From: Prochlorococcus sp. AG-363-O16
Lineage (GTDB): Bacteria > Cyanobacteriota > Cyanobacteriia > PCC-6307 > Cyanobiaceae
Assembly: GCA_003280095.1 (NCBI GenBank)
Contig: QCGA01000002.1
Span: 52,643 to 116,642, forward strand
Reading direction: 5' to 3'
DNA: 64,000 nt
Both the position numbers and the translations under genes were made by a program. The notes under the pieces are model-generated. The model saw only the letters and a list, made by a program, of their open reading frames with translations, ran no database searches and was not told the origin of the DNA. This document shows, one piece after another, positions 39,178 to 47,223 of the stretch (positions are counted from its first letter, which is position 1; each line of letters starts with the position of its first letter).

Positions 39178-40404
39178 ATGAACGAAAATTCAGCTCCAAA
39201 GCAGCCCAGTAAAGAGTCTAGTCAAGAGGCTCTTCATGGCAGTAGGCAACAGGAGAAAGAACTAGCGACTAAACAGCAAAGTGCTGTCCCAACACCCCAG
39301 AAATTTGAACCAAAAAAACGATTTGCAGAGGCTGCAGATCGTTGGTTGGCGCGAAATCGTTCTCTAGTACTAAGGCAGACGCCAATTTGGGCCCAAAGCT
39401 TGACTGGGATTCTTGTTGGTCTGGGATCAATAGCTGTTTTAGGAGGGGTTTTATTTAGAATTGATGAAGTTGTTTCCGTGAAAGGTCAGTTACAGGCAAT
39501 TTCTGGGAGCACTGATGTCAAAACTCCTGCAGGCGGGAAAGTTGCAGCTGTCTTCTTTCAAGATGGTCAGTTTGTAGAAAAGGGTCATCTCTTGCTTCGC
39601 TTTGATACGCGTGAAGCAGCGGACCAAAAAACAATGTTATCGAGATTAATTGAATTAGAAAAACGTGATTTGAAAAGTGCTTTGAGTTTGTTAAATCAGA
39701 AGAAATCAGTTCTTCAGCAAAAAGTTAGAACAAACGAGAAAATATCAAAAGAGTTAAAGGAGCTAGTTGAGGAAGGTGCCTTTCAACGTGTTACTTATCT
39801 GCAACAATTGGATGAACTTTATGAATTAAAGAGTGAGCTTGCTAATGCACAATTGGAAATGAATTTAACAAAGATTAATTCTCAGAAGTCTATTGGGCAA
39901 ATGCAAAATCAATTAACCAAAGCCGACTTGACTCTTCAATATCAAAATGTGGTTGCTCCTGTATCGGGAGTTATTTTTGATCCCAAAGCAGGCGTAGATG
40001 GTGTTATTAAAGCAGGAGAAAAAATTCTTACCCTGGTACCTCAGGGAGGACTTAGAGCACAAGTTTTTGTACCTAATAAAGATATAGGTTTCGTTAAAAT
40101 TGGTCAGAAGGCGAAAGTACGTGTTGATGCATTTCCTTTCAGCCGTTATGGAGAATTAGATGCAGAAATTTCACATATAGGAGCAGATGCCTTGCCGCCA
40201 GATGAATCACTAAAATTCTATCGATTTCCTGTAAAACTAAGTCTGAAAAAATCTTATTTAGAAACTAAGGGCGTCAAGATACCCTTAAGGAGTGGGATGG
40301 CAATTACTTCTAATCTGAAGCTTAGAGAGAAAAGATTAATCAGTGTTATTTCTGATTTGCTAATAGATAATACTGAAAGTATCAAAACCCTTCGTCAACA
40401 ATAG
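39178..40404 (+). CDS. hlyD: HlyD family membrane fusion protein of a type I secretion system
   Basis: The periplasmic adaptor linking an inner-membrane ABC exporter to an outer-membrane TolC-like channel. The 408-residue protein has a long polar cytoplasmic N-terminus, a single membrane segment at about 73-94, a biotinyl-lipoyl-like half (DVKTPAGGKVAAVFFQDGQFVEKGHLLLRFDT), a coiled-coil hairpin (about 160-250), the second lipoyl half (LQYQNVVAPVSGVIFDPKAGVDGVIKAGEKILTL) and a beta-barrel. The matching ABC exporter is 3.7 kb downstream on the same strand, separated by three genes on the opposite strand. No outer-membrane channel gene is in the window. Confidence 0.88.
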   Translation: MNENSAPKQPSKESSQEALHGSRQQEKELATKQQSAVPTPQKFEPKKRFAEAADRWLARNRSLVLRQTPIWAQSLTGILVGLGSIAVLGGVLFRIDEVVSVKGQLQAISGSTDVKTPAGGKVAAVFFQDGQFVEKGHLLLRFDTREAADQKTMLSRLIELEKRDLKSALSLLNQKKSVLQQKVRTNEKISKELKELVEEGAFQRVTYLQQLDELYELKSELANAQLEMNLTKINSQKSIGQMQNQLTKADLTLQYQNVVAPVSGVIFDPKAGVDGVIKAGEKILTLVPQGGLRAQVFVPNKDIGFVKIGQKAKVRVDAFPFSRYGELDAEISHIGADALPPDESLKFYRFPVKLSLKKSYLETKGVKIPLRSGMAITSNLKLREKRLISVISDLLIDNTESIKTLRQQ

Positions 40405-40413
40405 TCCAGAAGT

Positions 40414-41658
40414 TTAGAAGCCAATCTCTTTCCTGGCAACAGCATCTATTAGTGATAATTGTTCTTGAAGACACTTTTCAAGCTGATATGTTTCTTCTAT
40501 TGTTTTTCTTGCAGATTTGCGGATTGCTTTGTATTTCTCTGGAGATGATAAGGCTTTGATGAGTTGCTCGGAAAGTTGCTCAACATCGCCAAATGGAAAT
40601 AGAATTCCATTTTTCCCATGTTGAATTACTTCTTTTACAGGCTCAGTATTGCTGCCAATAACTAAAGCGCCGCAACTCATGGCTTCAAGCATGCTCCAAC
40701 TAAGGACAAATGGGTATGTGAGATAAACATGGGCAGTACTTATTTGAAAGATGTTTCTTAGTATTTTATGTGGTACTTTCCCAAGGCAATGAACTTTTTC
40801 CCAGTTTATTGAGTCGCCAAGCTCTTCCTTAAGATGGGTGAGCCATCCTTTCCCATCTTTTCTTCTGGCACCATAACTAACCTTGGGTGTGTCCTCTCCT
40901 ATCAATAATACGTGTGCGTTAGGTCTTACCTTTTGGACTTTAATGAGAGCTTCTAGGAATATATGTATACCTCGATAAGGTTCAAATGTTCTGTTCACAA
41001 ATGTAATGATTTCGTTTGTTGGATCTAGAACTAAATCATTAGGTAATCGAAGAGATGATAACGGATCTGGTTGAGCCCATTCCGTATCGATTCCATCATG
41101 GATGATTGTTGTTTTATTTTGAGCCCATTGTGGGAGAGTACTTTTTTGAAATGTTGTTGGTGTTACCCCCCACGACATTGATTGAAGATTCAAAAGTACA
41201 CTTGCATTTTTCATTCTTCCTCTAGCTTTTTCTTGCCACGTTTGTTTTAATGCATATTTATCAGTAAAATCACTGTCTGCTCCTTTTGCCCGATAAGCGA
41301 ATTCTACGTAATGAAGTTCTGGTATTTCAGGCCATATATCATTCATAAAAAGTGCTTCACCCCACCCTGGATGAGCAATAATTAAATCAGGTTTATAGCC
41401 ATTTATTTTTAATTCATTAGCAACTATTCCGACTGCCTCTCCACGTAGCACTTTCGATTCTGTCTCGAGGGCAAGATAATGTATTTTTTCGGCATTACCC
41501 CTTGTTAATTTGTAGGGATAGTAATTAACCAAATCTTTTAACTTGATTTTTCCATTACTAGGCTGTATGCAAGTTAGTTGATCTCCTCTTGCTTTAAGCT
41601 TAGGAACAAGATGCTTAAACTGGCCTGGAAAACCTTTATGTATAAAGAGAATATTCAT
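40414..41658 (-). CDS. GT4 family glycosyltransferase
   Basis: A 414-residue GT-B enzyme. Start MNILFIHKGFPGQFKHLVPKL, RTFEPYRGIHIFLEAL and VLLIGEDTPKVSYG mark the nucleotide-sugar domain, and LSWSMLEAMSCGALVIGSNTEPVKEVI the E-x7-E-like donor site. Its N-terminus (ILFIHxxxPGQFKxL) and donor site clearly resemble the gene at 51.3 kb, so the two are paralogues. Its start lies next to a methyltransferase gene (no gap), suggesting a three-gene minus-strand operon with the genes to 43316. Confidence 0.86.
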   Translation of the reverse strand: MNILFIHKGFPGQFKHLVPKLKARGDQLTCIQPSNGKIKLKDLVNYYPYKLTRGNAEKIHYLALETESKVLRGEAVGIVANELKINGYKPDLIIAHPGWGEALFMNDIWPEIPELHYVEFAYRAKGADSDFTDKYALKQTWQEKARGRMKNASVLLNLQSMSWGVTPTTFQKSTLPQWAQNKTTIIHDGIDTEWAQPDPLSSLRLPNDLVLDPTNEIITFVNRTFEPYRGIHIFLEALIKVQKVRPNAHVLLIGEDTPKVSYGARRKDGKGWLTHLKEELGDSINWEKVHCLGKVPHKILRNIFQISTAHVYLTYPFVLSWSMLEAMSCGALVIGSNTEPVKEVIQHGKNGILFPFGDVEQLSEQLIKALSSPEKYKAIRKSARKTIEETYQLEKCLQEQLSLIDAVARKEIGF

Positions 41659-42519
41659 TTAGCATTTTTTATTTAGAGCAGGATGATCTATAGGTCGTTG
41701 GTCGGGATCTATTCTAAGAGGTAAACCATTCGGATCACTTGGTCCAGGAAAAGCAACCCAAACATCACGAGTTTGATGCCCCCATTCATGATAGGGATAT
41801 AAGGGTTTTAAAACTGTACCAAAACCGCTAGTGATTAGGCAGTTAGTAAGACTTCTTTCTGTTAACCAGAATGCTTCATTATTTGCGAAACTACTCCAGT
41901 CTGTTGCTAATCGATCTTTTTCAGACCTTTCAGGCGGGTGTTCCTGAAATCGACAGCCCCAAAATGATTTTCCTTTATCACTTTCAAAACATTCTTGTGC
42001 GGATGCTGCAATATTCGTATCAATTATTGTGAGCCCATTAGAAGTGGAATATTTGTGCAGATTTTTTAGTAGGCTAATAATATTCTGTTCATCTAAGTGA
42101 TACAAAAGTCCAGAACATATTACAAGGTCAAATTTATTCAGTCTTTTCCATAAATTTTGATCTGTTACATCGCCTTGTATCCATTTGCATTTATGTTTCA
42201 ATCCCATTACTTCAGCTGAAAATGAAGCCTTTATGATGTGTTGAGGTCTAACGTCTATCCCTGTACAGTCGGCTCCTGATTGAGCTAGAAATATACTGAT
42301 ACCACCTTCTAGACATCCTAGGTCTAGAACACGTAATCCATATAAATTAGGTAATTTTAGCAATGTTCTTGTTAGCCCTGCGTATAACTGTGCTCTTCGT
42401 TGTGCACGATCAGGAATGTCAGGCTTAATAGTAAAAATTCCTGGTTTTAATTCCAGATTATGAGCAGTCCAAGGACCATGATTCTTCCTGATTGTATTTA
42501 ACTTATTTTCTATGTTCAT
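41659..42519 (-). CDS. Class I SAM-dependent methyltransferase
   Basis: A 286-residue methyltransferase with motif I LDLGCLEGGISIFLAQSGAD, motif post-I GIDVRPQ, and motif II-like DLVICSGLLYHL. The N-terminus carries an extra block (GPWTAHNLELKPGIFTI) seen in methyltransferases of glycan clusters, and the C-terminal half, including WLTERSLTNCL and HEWGHQTRDVW, is typical of this group. It starts within 4 bp of the end of the next upstream gene and is immediately followed by the GT4 gene, so the product probably O-methylates a sugar. Substrate not identifiable. Confidence 0.78.
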   Translation of the reverse strand: MNIENKLNTIRKNHGPWTAHNLELKPGIFTIKPDIPDRAQRRAQLYAGLTRTLLKLPNLYGLRVLDLGCLEGGISIFLAQSGADCTGIDVRPQHIIKASFSAEVMGLKHKCKWIQGDVTDQNLWKRLNKFDLVICSGLLYHLDEQNIISLLKNLHKYSTSNGLTIIDTNIAASAQECFESDKGKSFWGCRFQEHPPERSEKDRLATDWSSFANNEAFWLTERSLTNCLITSGFGTVLKPLYPYHEWGHQTRDVWVAFPGPSDPNGLPLRIDPDQRPIDHPALNKKC

Positions 42520-43316
42520 TGTTTTTCTTCTGTTTTAGATTCTTTTTCATCTGTTTTAGATTCTTTTTCATCTGTTTTGGATTCTTTTTCATCTGTTTTA
42601 GATTCTTTTTCTTTTAATTGAGATTCTTTTTTTGCTTGTGCAGCTTTTTTTGCTTCTTCCATTGTCTTACCTCCAAGAATTCCACCACCCATGGCGAAAT
42701 TAAAAAGTCTCATTTTGATCAGGAATCCATACATTGCACCAACTACCCTTGGGTTATTTGTTGCGGCTATCACTAATTTTTGTGGAAGGCCTTTAGTATG
42801 CATAACGGGAAAACTTGCTTGGCATTTGAATATTTGTGCGATACGCCCTACCCACCATTCTTGAGGTGCTAAGAGAATATGGGCATTTCTACCATCGGCT
42901 AATTTTTTTACAGCAGGTTGTAAATCAATTACTAAGTAGCAAAAATGCTTCGTTAGTTTCTGGATGTCAGTTAATACGGCATCTATATTCTCCATTTCTA
43001 TATGTTCTAGTACATCTAAACAAGTAAGAATATCTACGGGATCTTCTGGTTTAATTTCATATTTTTCTATTGCAGGATCGTATCCATTGACTGTTATTGT
43101 ATTAGGTAGTTCCTCAATTAATCTCTCTACCAGCCTACCTTTGCCGCATCCATAGTCTAAGAAGGAATTGCAGAGGTTCAGCTCATGCATGCGTATAAGT
43201 GCTGTGGGGATATTGCTCCCTAGCCCTGCGGCATTGGCCCTATTCCCAAAATTTTTGTTTTCTTCATGCAGTTTTTTGTTTAGAAGCTTTTGCTCCTCAG
43301 AAATCACCTGAGCCAT
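42516..43316 (-). CDS. SAM-dependent methyltransferase with heptad-repeat tail
   Basis: A 266-residue methyltransferase. The SAM loop is FLDYGCGKGRLVERL, with a second block VDILTCLDVLEHIEMENIDAVL. After the catalytic domain and a conserved GGGILGGKTMEEAKKAAQAK segment, the last ~30 residues consist of four near-identical KESKTDE heptads followed by EEKQ, encoded by a 21-bp tandem repeat. Such charged tails often mediate contacts or give length variation. It overlaps the next methyltransferase gene by 4 bp. Confidence 0.75.
   Translation of the reverse strand: MAQVISEEQKLLNKKLHEENKNFGNRANAAGLGSNIPTALIRMHELNLCNSFLDYGCGKGRLVERLIEELPNTITVNGYDPAIEKYEIKPEDPVDILTCLDVLEHIEMENIDAVLTDIQKLTKHFCYLVIDLQPAVKKLADGRNAHILLAPQEWWVGRIAQIFKCQASFPVMHTKGLPQKLVIAATNNPRVVGAMYGFLIKMRLFNFAMGGGILGGKTMEEAKKAAQAKKESQLKEKESKTDEKESKTDEKESKTDEKESKTEEKQ
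42530..42613. repeat. Tandem 21-bp repeat, four copies, in a coding sequence
   Basis: Four 21-base units (each beginning CTGTTTTAGATTC on the plus strand; the third has G for A, the fourth ends CTT) run in frame through the 3' end of the methyltransferase gene and encode the KESKTDE heptads. Because the unit is a multiple of three, copy changes would alter tail length without a frameshift. Confidence 0.9.
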
Positions 43317-43350
43317 AGACCTTTTGCTTTCTTATGGCATTCTTTCATCT

Positions 43351-44139
43351 ATGACCAGCTCATCTGTCACATCTGCTCCAATTGATCCAGACCCTCACAC
43401 TTGGCTAACCCCTGCAAGGCTCGCCAAGGTTAGGGGAACCTTGAATTCGGCAAAAGATTTGCTTTTGCCGGCTGGAATGTGGAGAGCAGCATTGGTGTAT
43501 TGGGTAAGACTCGAGGCTTCCTTAGAGGTCGACTTTGACTCTCCTGAGGATCTAAATGAATTGCAAATACTTCAGGAGAACTGGCTTAAGAAAAATAGTC
43601 TTAAAGAATTTGGTTTGACCATTGAAAACTTGCAGCAAAAGCTTCGTGTTGCTCCGGCTTCAATGCGTTGGGCAAGAACGAACTGGAATCACAAGCTTGA
43701 GAGTCTTTTTCTAGCCAGAAAAAGTAGTCTTGACCGAGCCAGTTGTAGGTTGTTGAGATTAAAAGATAAGGATTTGGTTAAAGAGCTATATCACCGTATA
43801 AAAGCTAAAGAAACCACCTTTGAAGAAGCTTCCCGTATGTTTGGTCAAGGTCCAGAAAGTGTTAAGGGAGGATTAATTCCATATCAAAATCTCGAGTCTA
43901 TGCCTCATGGGTTGGGTCCACTATTGTCGAGATTAGAGCCTGGCAAGCTTAGCAATCCTTTACAAATGGGAAAGGATTGCTGTTTGGTTCAACTGGAAAC
44001 TTGGCAACCAAGTGTGTTGGATAAAGCTACTGAAGAGTATTTGCTTGCTGAGCAGCTTCGATTATGGATAGATACTGTGGTTGATACCCTAGTTAGTATT
44101 CTAGGGTCGGTTGAGAAAAAGGACTTAGTTGAAAATTGA
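43351..44139 (+). CDS. Parvulin-like peptidyl-prolyl isomerase of the type I secretion locus
   Basis: A 262-residue protein with an N-terminal helical region (residues ~20-120) and a C-terminal parvulin-type domain: LLRLKDKDLVKELYHRIKA, TTFEEASRMFGQGPESVKGG and SRLEPGKLSNPLQMG. Such helix-plus-parvulin proteins occur in cyanobacterial type I secretion operons. I take the ATG at 43351 rather than the TTG at 43324. Its stop overlaps the start of the ABC exporter gene (TTGA), indicating coupled translation and a role in the same export pathway. No signal peptide, so it would act on the cytoplasmic side, perhaps keeping the passenger export-competent. The catalytic residues are not all recognisable. 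Confidence 0.8.
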   Translation: MTSSSVTSAPIDPDPHTWLTPARLAKVRGTLNSAKDLLLPAGMWRAALVYWVRLEASLEVDFDSPEDLNELQILQENWLKKNSLKEFGLTIENLQQKLRVAPASMRWARTNWNHKLESLFLARKSSLDRASCRLLRLKDKDLVKELYHRIKAKETTFEEASRMFGQGPESVKGGLIPYQNLESMPHGLGPLLSRLEPGKLSNPLQMGKDCCLVQLETWQPSVLDKATEEYLLAEQLRLWIDTVVDTLVSILGSVEKKDLVEN

Positions 44140-47117
44140 CCTCCAGCAAAGAATCTATGTGGCTGGAGAACCTAACGGTTCAATTGTCAGAACAATCTCC
44201 GTTTTCTCTGCTTCCACCAGAGCAACTATTGGAATGGTGCAAGGATTCCAGTACGAAAAAATTTAAACCTGGACAGAAGCTAATTAGGCCTGATGAGCTT
44301 GGGGATTCGATATTTCTCATAGTCAAGGGTTCAGTTAGGTTAATAGTTTTTGGCGATGAAAGTGAGGGTCAGTTGACTCTTGCCAAACGAGGCCCAGGAC
44401 AGATTGTTGGTTGGTCAAGTTTACTTAGAGGTGGACCTTGTGAATTCGTGCAAGCTAGTTCTGATGTTGTAGCGATAGCTTTTTCGGCAAAATCATTTTT
44501 AAAATTCATATTTGAGTTTCAATCTTTTGCTAAGTATTTTTATTCTTTATTCAACCCTCAAGAGGCTTATTCCGTTTTACTTGCTTCCGCGGAATTACAA
44601 CCTCGTAAACGTATTGGGTGGAGAAAGGGTCTATTGCATAAGGCTAATCAAGCAAAAGCTACTTCAATTCGCCCTGGTCAATCATTAGAGATTCTGCCAG
44701 TAATTCCTAATGGGTGGAATTGGGCATTAAGTACACCCGACGTTCCAGGAATACCAGTGGGTAGTTTGCTTCATCGAGAAGCCAAGTTGCCAGAGAGAAA
44801 GGGTTATAAACTTCCATATAGATTAATTGCATTACCACCAGAAGATTTCTTGCCTGAAGCTAATAATATTGAGAAAAAGATAGGGCAATCAGATAAGGAT
44901 TATGAAACAATTCCAATGGACTTGCATACTCTAGGAATTATGGAAGACGAAGAATTGGATGATGACATAAGATTTCCTTTTGTACGTGGACATGGAACGC
45001 TGAAAGAAACAATGGCAGCCCTTGAAATGGTTGCTTTAGAGCAGAAGGTTCCATTTAGAAGTGACTTAATCCAAAAGGCTTTAGAGGACCAATTTCGAAG
45101 AGATAAAGGACTTTCAGTTGAATTATTGGCGGCACTATGTCAACTAATTGCACTAAATACACAAATCGGTGAAGTTAAAAAAGAATATTTACCAAGTGTA
45201 GATGCCCCTATACTTTTAATTATTGAAGGAGTCCCAGTTGTTTTTTACGGGATCCGCGGAGGTCAGGCTTATATAGGACACCCTCATCATGGAATTCAGC
45301 GTAAATCACCAGATGACTTAATAGAACAAGGAGAAGAAAAAATAAAATTTGCATTACCTAGACGAATAGCTGCAACACCTACAACAAGATTTGGCTGGAG
45401 TTGGTTTACTCCTTTATTGAGTAAATATAGAAGTTCGCTGGTTTTAGTTTTTGTAGCTTCATTATTAGCTCAATTATTTGGATTAGCAATTCCCCTTTTG
45501 CTTCAACAAATAATTGATAAGGTTTTGACCCAAGGAAATCTAAGTAGTCTCAATGTACTTGGGACTGCCATGATTGTTTTAGCCCTATTCCAGGGAGTAT
45601 TAATGGCTTTGAGAACTTATATTTTTGTAGATACTACTGACAGAATGGATTTAACCTTAGGAACTGCGGTTATAGATCGCTTGTTAGCACTTCCTTTGAG
45701 TTATTTTGAAAGACGTCCCGTGGGTGAGCTTAGCCAACGCTTGGGAGAGTTAAATACTATTAGGAATTTCTTAACCGGAACTGCTTTAGTATCTGTATTA
45801 AATTTGCTTTTTTCTGTACTTTATTTTGTGGTGATGCTTCTGTATTCACCTCTTCTTACAGCAGTAGCTTTGAGTACATTACCTTTGTATCTTTTGCTTG
45901 TATTAGGAGTAGCTCCGATTTATAGATCTCTTATAAGAAAGAGAGCAGTAGCACAAGCCAGAACCCAAAGTCATTTAATCGAGATTTTAGGGGGTATCCA
46001 AACAGTAAAAGCCCAACACTTTGAATTAACGGCTCGTTGGAAATGGCAAGATCGCTATAGAAAATTTGTAGATGAAGGTTTTAAAAGTGTTGCTTTAGGC
46101 TCAACATCTGGAGAGATAGGGAAATTTTTAAATCAAGTTAGTAGTGTTTTAGTTTTATGGGTTGGAATGTATCTTGTTTTGCAGGGTCAGTTTACCCTTG
46201 GAATGTTGATAGCATTTAGGATAATTGCTGGTAAGGTTACTGGACCACTCACGCAGTTGGCAGGTTTATATCAAGGTTTTCAAAGAGTTCAGCTTTCAAT
46301 GGAAAGGTTGAGTGACATTATTGATCAGAATCCTGAATTACAGAATGCTGAGGAAGTTGGTCAAATAGCAATGCCACCTGTTCAAGGAAATGTAAGGTTT
46401 GAACACGTGGACTTCCGTTTTGGCAAGAAAGGACCTTATCAGTTAAATGACGTTAATCTGGAAATCCCTTCTGGCAGTTTTGTTGGAATTGTTGGACAAA
46501 GTGGTAGCGGGAAAAGCACTTTGATGAAATTATTGCCGAGACTTTATCAACCTGATCAAGGAAGAATATTTGTAGATGATTATGATATTGGTAAGGTGGA
46601 TTTAAGTAGTCTTAGAAGACAGATTGGAATTGTACCTCAAGATTCATTATTGTTTGAAGGTACAGTTGCTGAGAACATTTCCTTAAATGATCCTCAGGCA
46701 AGTACAGAAGCAATTATAAATGCCGCAAAACTTGCATGTGCTCATGATTTCATAATGGCATTAGGTTCAGGCTATGCAACTCCACTTGCAGAACGTGGGT
46801 CTAATCTCTCAGGAGGTCAAAGACAGAGATTGGCAATAGCTAGAACAATTATTTCTAACCCACAATTGCTAGTTATGGATGAAGCAACTAGTGCTCTTGA
46901 TTATGATACTGAAAGACAATTATGCTTAAATCTCCAGAAATGGGCAGGCGGTAGAACGGTATTTTTTATCACTCATAGATTAAGTACTATTCGAAATAGC
47001 GATTTAATACTTGTTATGCATGAAGGAAATCTTGAGGAGACAGGAAAACATGAGGACCTTATTGAGATGAATGGACGCTATACAACTCTATTTAGGCAGC
47101 AAGAAGCAGCTGGGTAA
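44136..47117 (+). CDS. Type I secretion ABC exporter with cyclic-nucleotide-binding-like and C39-like domains
   Basis: A 993-residue HlyB-type transporter. Domains in order: cNMP-binding-like fold (about 20-135; FKPGQKLIRPDELGDSIFLI), a linker with no recognised motif, a C39-peptidase-like domain (about 300-410) whose usual catalytic Cys is not visible, six-helix ABC membrane domain (about 425-720), and an ATPase with Walker A GQSGSGKST (near 787), LSGGQ (near 890), Walker B LLVMDEAT (near 910) and the H-loop THR. The inactive C39-like domain is the mark of exporters for large uncleaved RTX proteins. Start is a TTG overlapping the parvulin-like gene; an ATG at 44157 is an alternative. The RTX-type gene at 52.9 kb is the obvious passenger. 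Confidence 0.9.
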   Translation: MTSSKESMWLENLTVQLSEQSPFSLLPPEQLLEWCKDSSTKKFKPGQKLIRPDELGDSIFLIVKGSVRLIVFGDESEGQLTLAKRGPGQIVGWSSLLRGGPCEFVQASSDVVAIAFSAKSFLKFIFEFQSFAKYFYSLFNPQEAYSVLLASAELQPRKRIGWRKGLLHKANQAKATSIRPGQSLEILPVIPNGWNWALSTPDVPGIPVGSLLHREAKLPERKGYKLPYRLIALPPEDFLPEANNIEKKIGQSDKDYETIPMDLHTLGIMEDEELDDDIRFPFVRGHGTLKETMAALEMVALEQKVPFRSDLIQKALEDQFRRDKGLSVELLAALCQLIALNTQIGEVKKEYLPSVDAPILLIIEGVPVVFYGIRGGQAYIGHPHHGIQRKSPDDLIEQGEEKIKFALPRRIAATPTTRFGWSWFTPLLSKYRSSLVLVFVASLLAQLFGLAIPLLLQQIIDKVLTQGNLSSLNVLGTAMIVLALFQGVLMALRTYIFVDTTDRMDLTLGTAVIDRLLALPLSYFERRPVGELSQRLGELNTIRNFLTGTALVSVLNLLFSVLYFVVMLLYSPLLTAVALSTLPLYLLLVLGVAPIYRSLIRKRAVAQARTQSHLIEILGGIQTVKAQHFELTARWKWQDRYRKFVDEGFKSVALGSTSGEIGKFLNQVSSVLVLWVGMYLVLQGQFTLGMLIAFRIIAGKVTGPLTQLAGLYQGFQRVQLSMERLSDIIDQNPELQNAEEVGQIAMPPVQGNVRFEHVDFRFGKKGPYQLNDVNLEIPSGSFVGIVGQSGSGKSTLMKLLPRLYQPDQGRIFVDDYDIGKVDLSSLRRQIGIVPQDSLLFEGTVAENISLNDPQASTEAIINAAKLACAHDFIMALGSGYATPLAERGSNLSGGQRQRLAIARTIISNPQLLVMDEATSALDYDTERQLCLNLQKWAGGRTVFFITHRLSTIRNSDLILVMHEGNLEETGKHEDLIEMNGRYTTLFRQQEAAG

Positions 47118-47223
47118 AATTATATTTAGTAGATTTTGTATCTCATTGAAAAGAAATCTATATCAATTCAATTACTCTATAATATAATAATTCTATTACT
47201 TTATAGCAGGGCTAGCCAAGGAG

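Noticed and set aside
42530..42613. Repeat array considered as a CRISPR.
   Set aside because: The units are contiguous without spacers, are 21 bp long, in frame, and encode a protein tail.
44136..47117. Exporter as a bacteriocin or prochlorosin (LanT-like) processing transporter.
   Set aside because: The C39-like domain shows no recognisable catalytic cysteine, no small double-glycine leader peptide gene is visible nearby, and a large RTX-type passenger is present instead.
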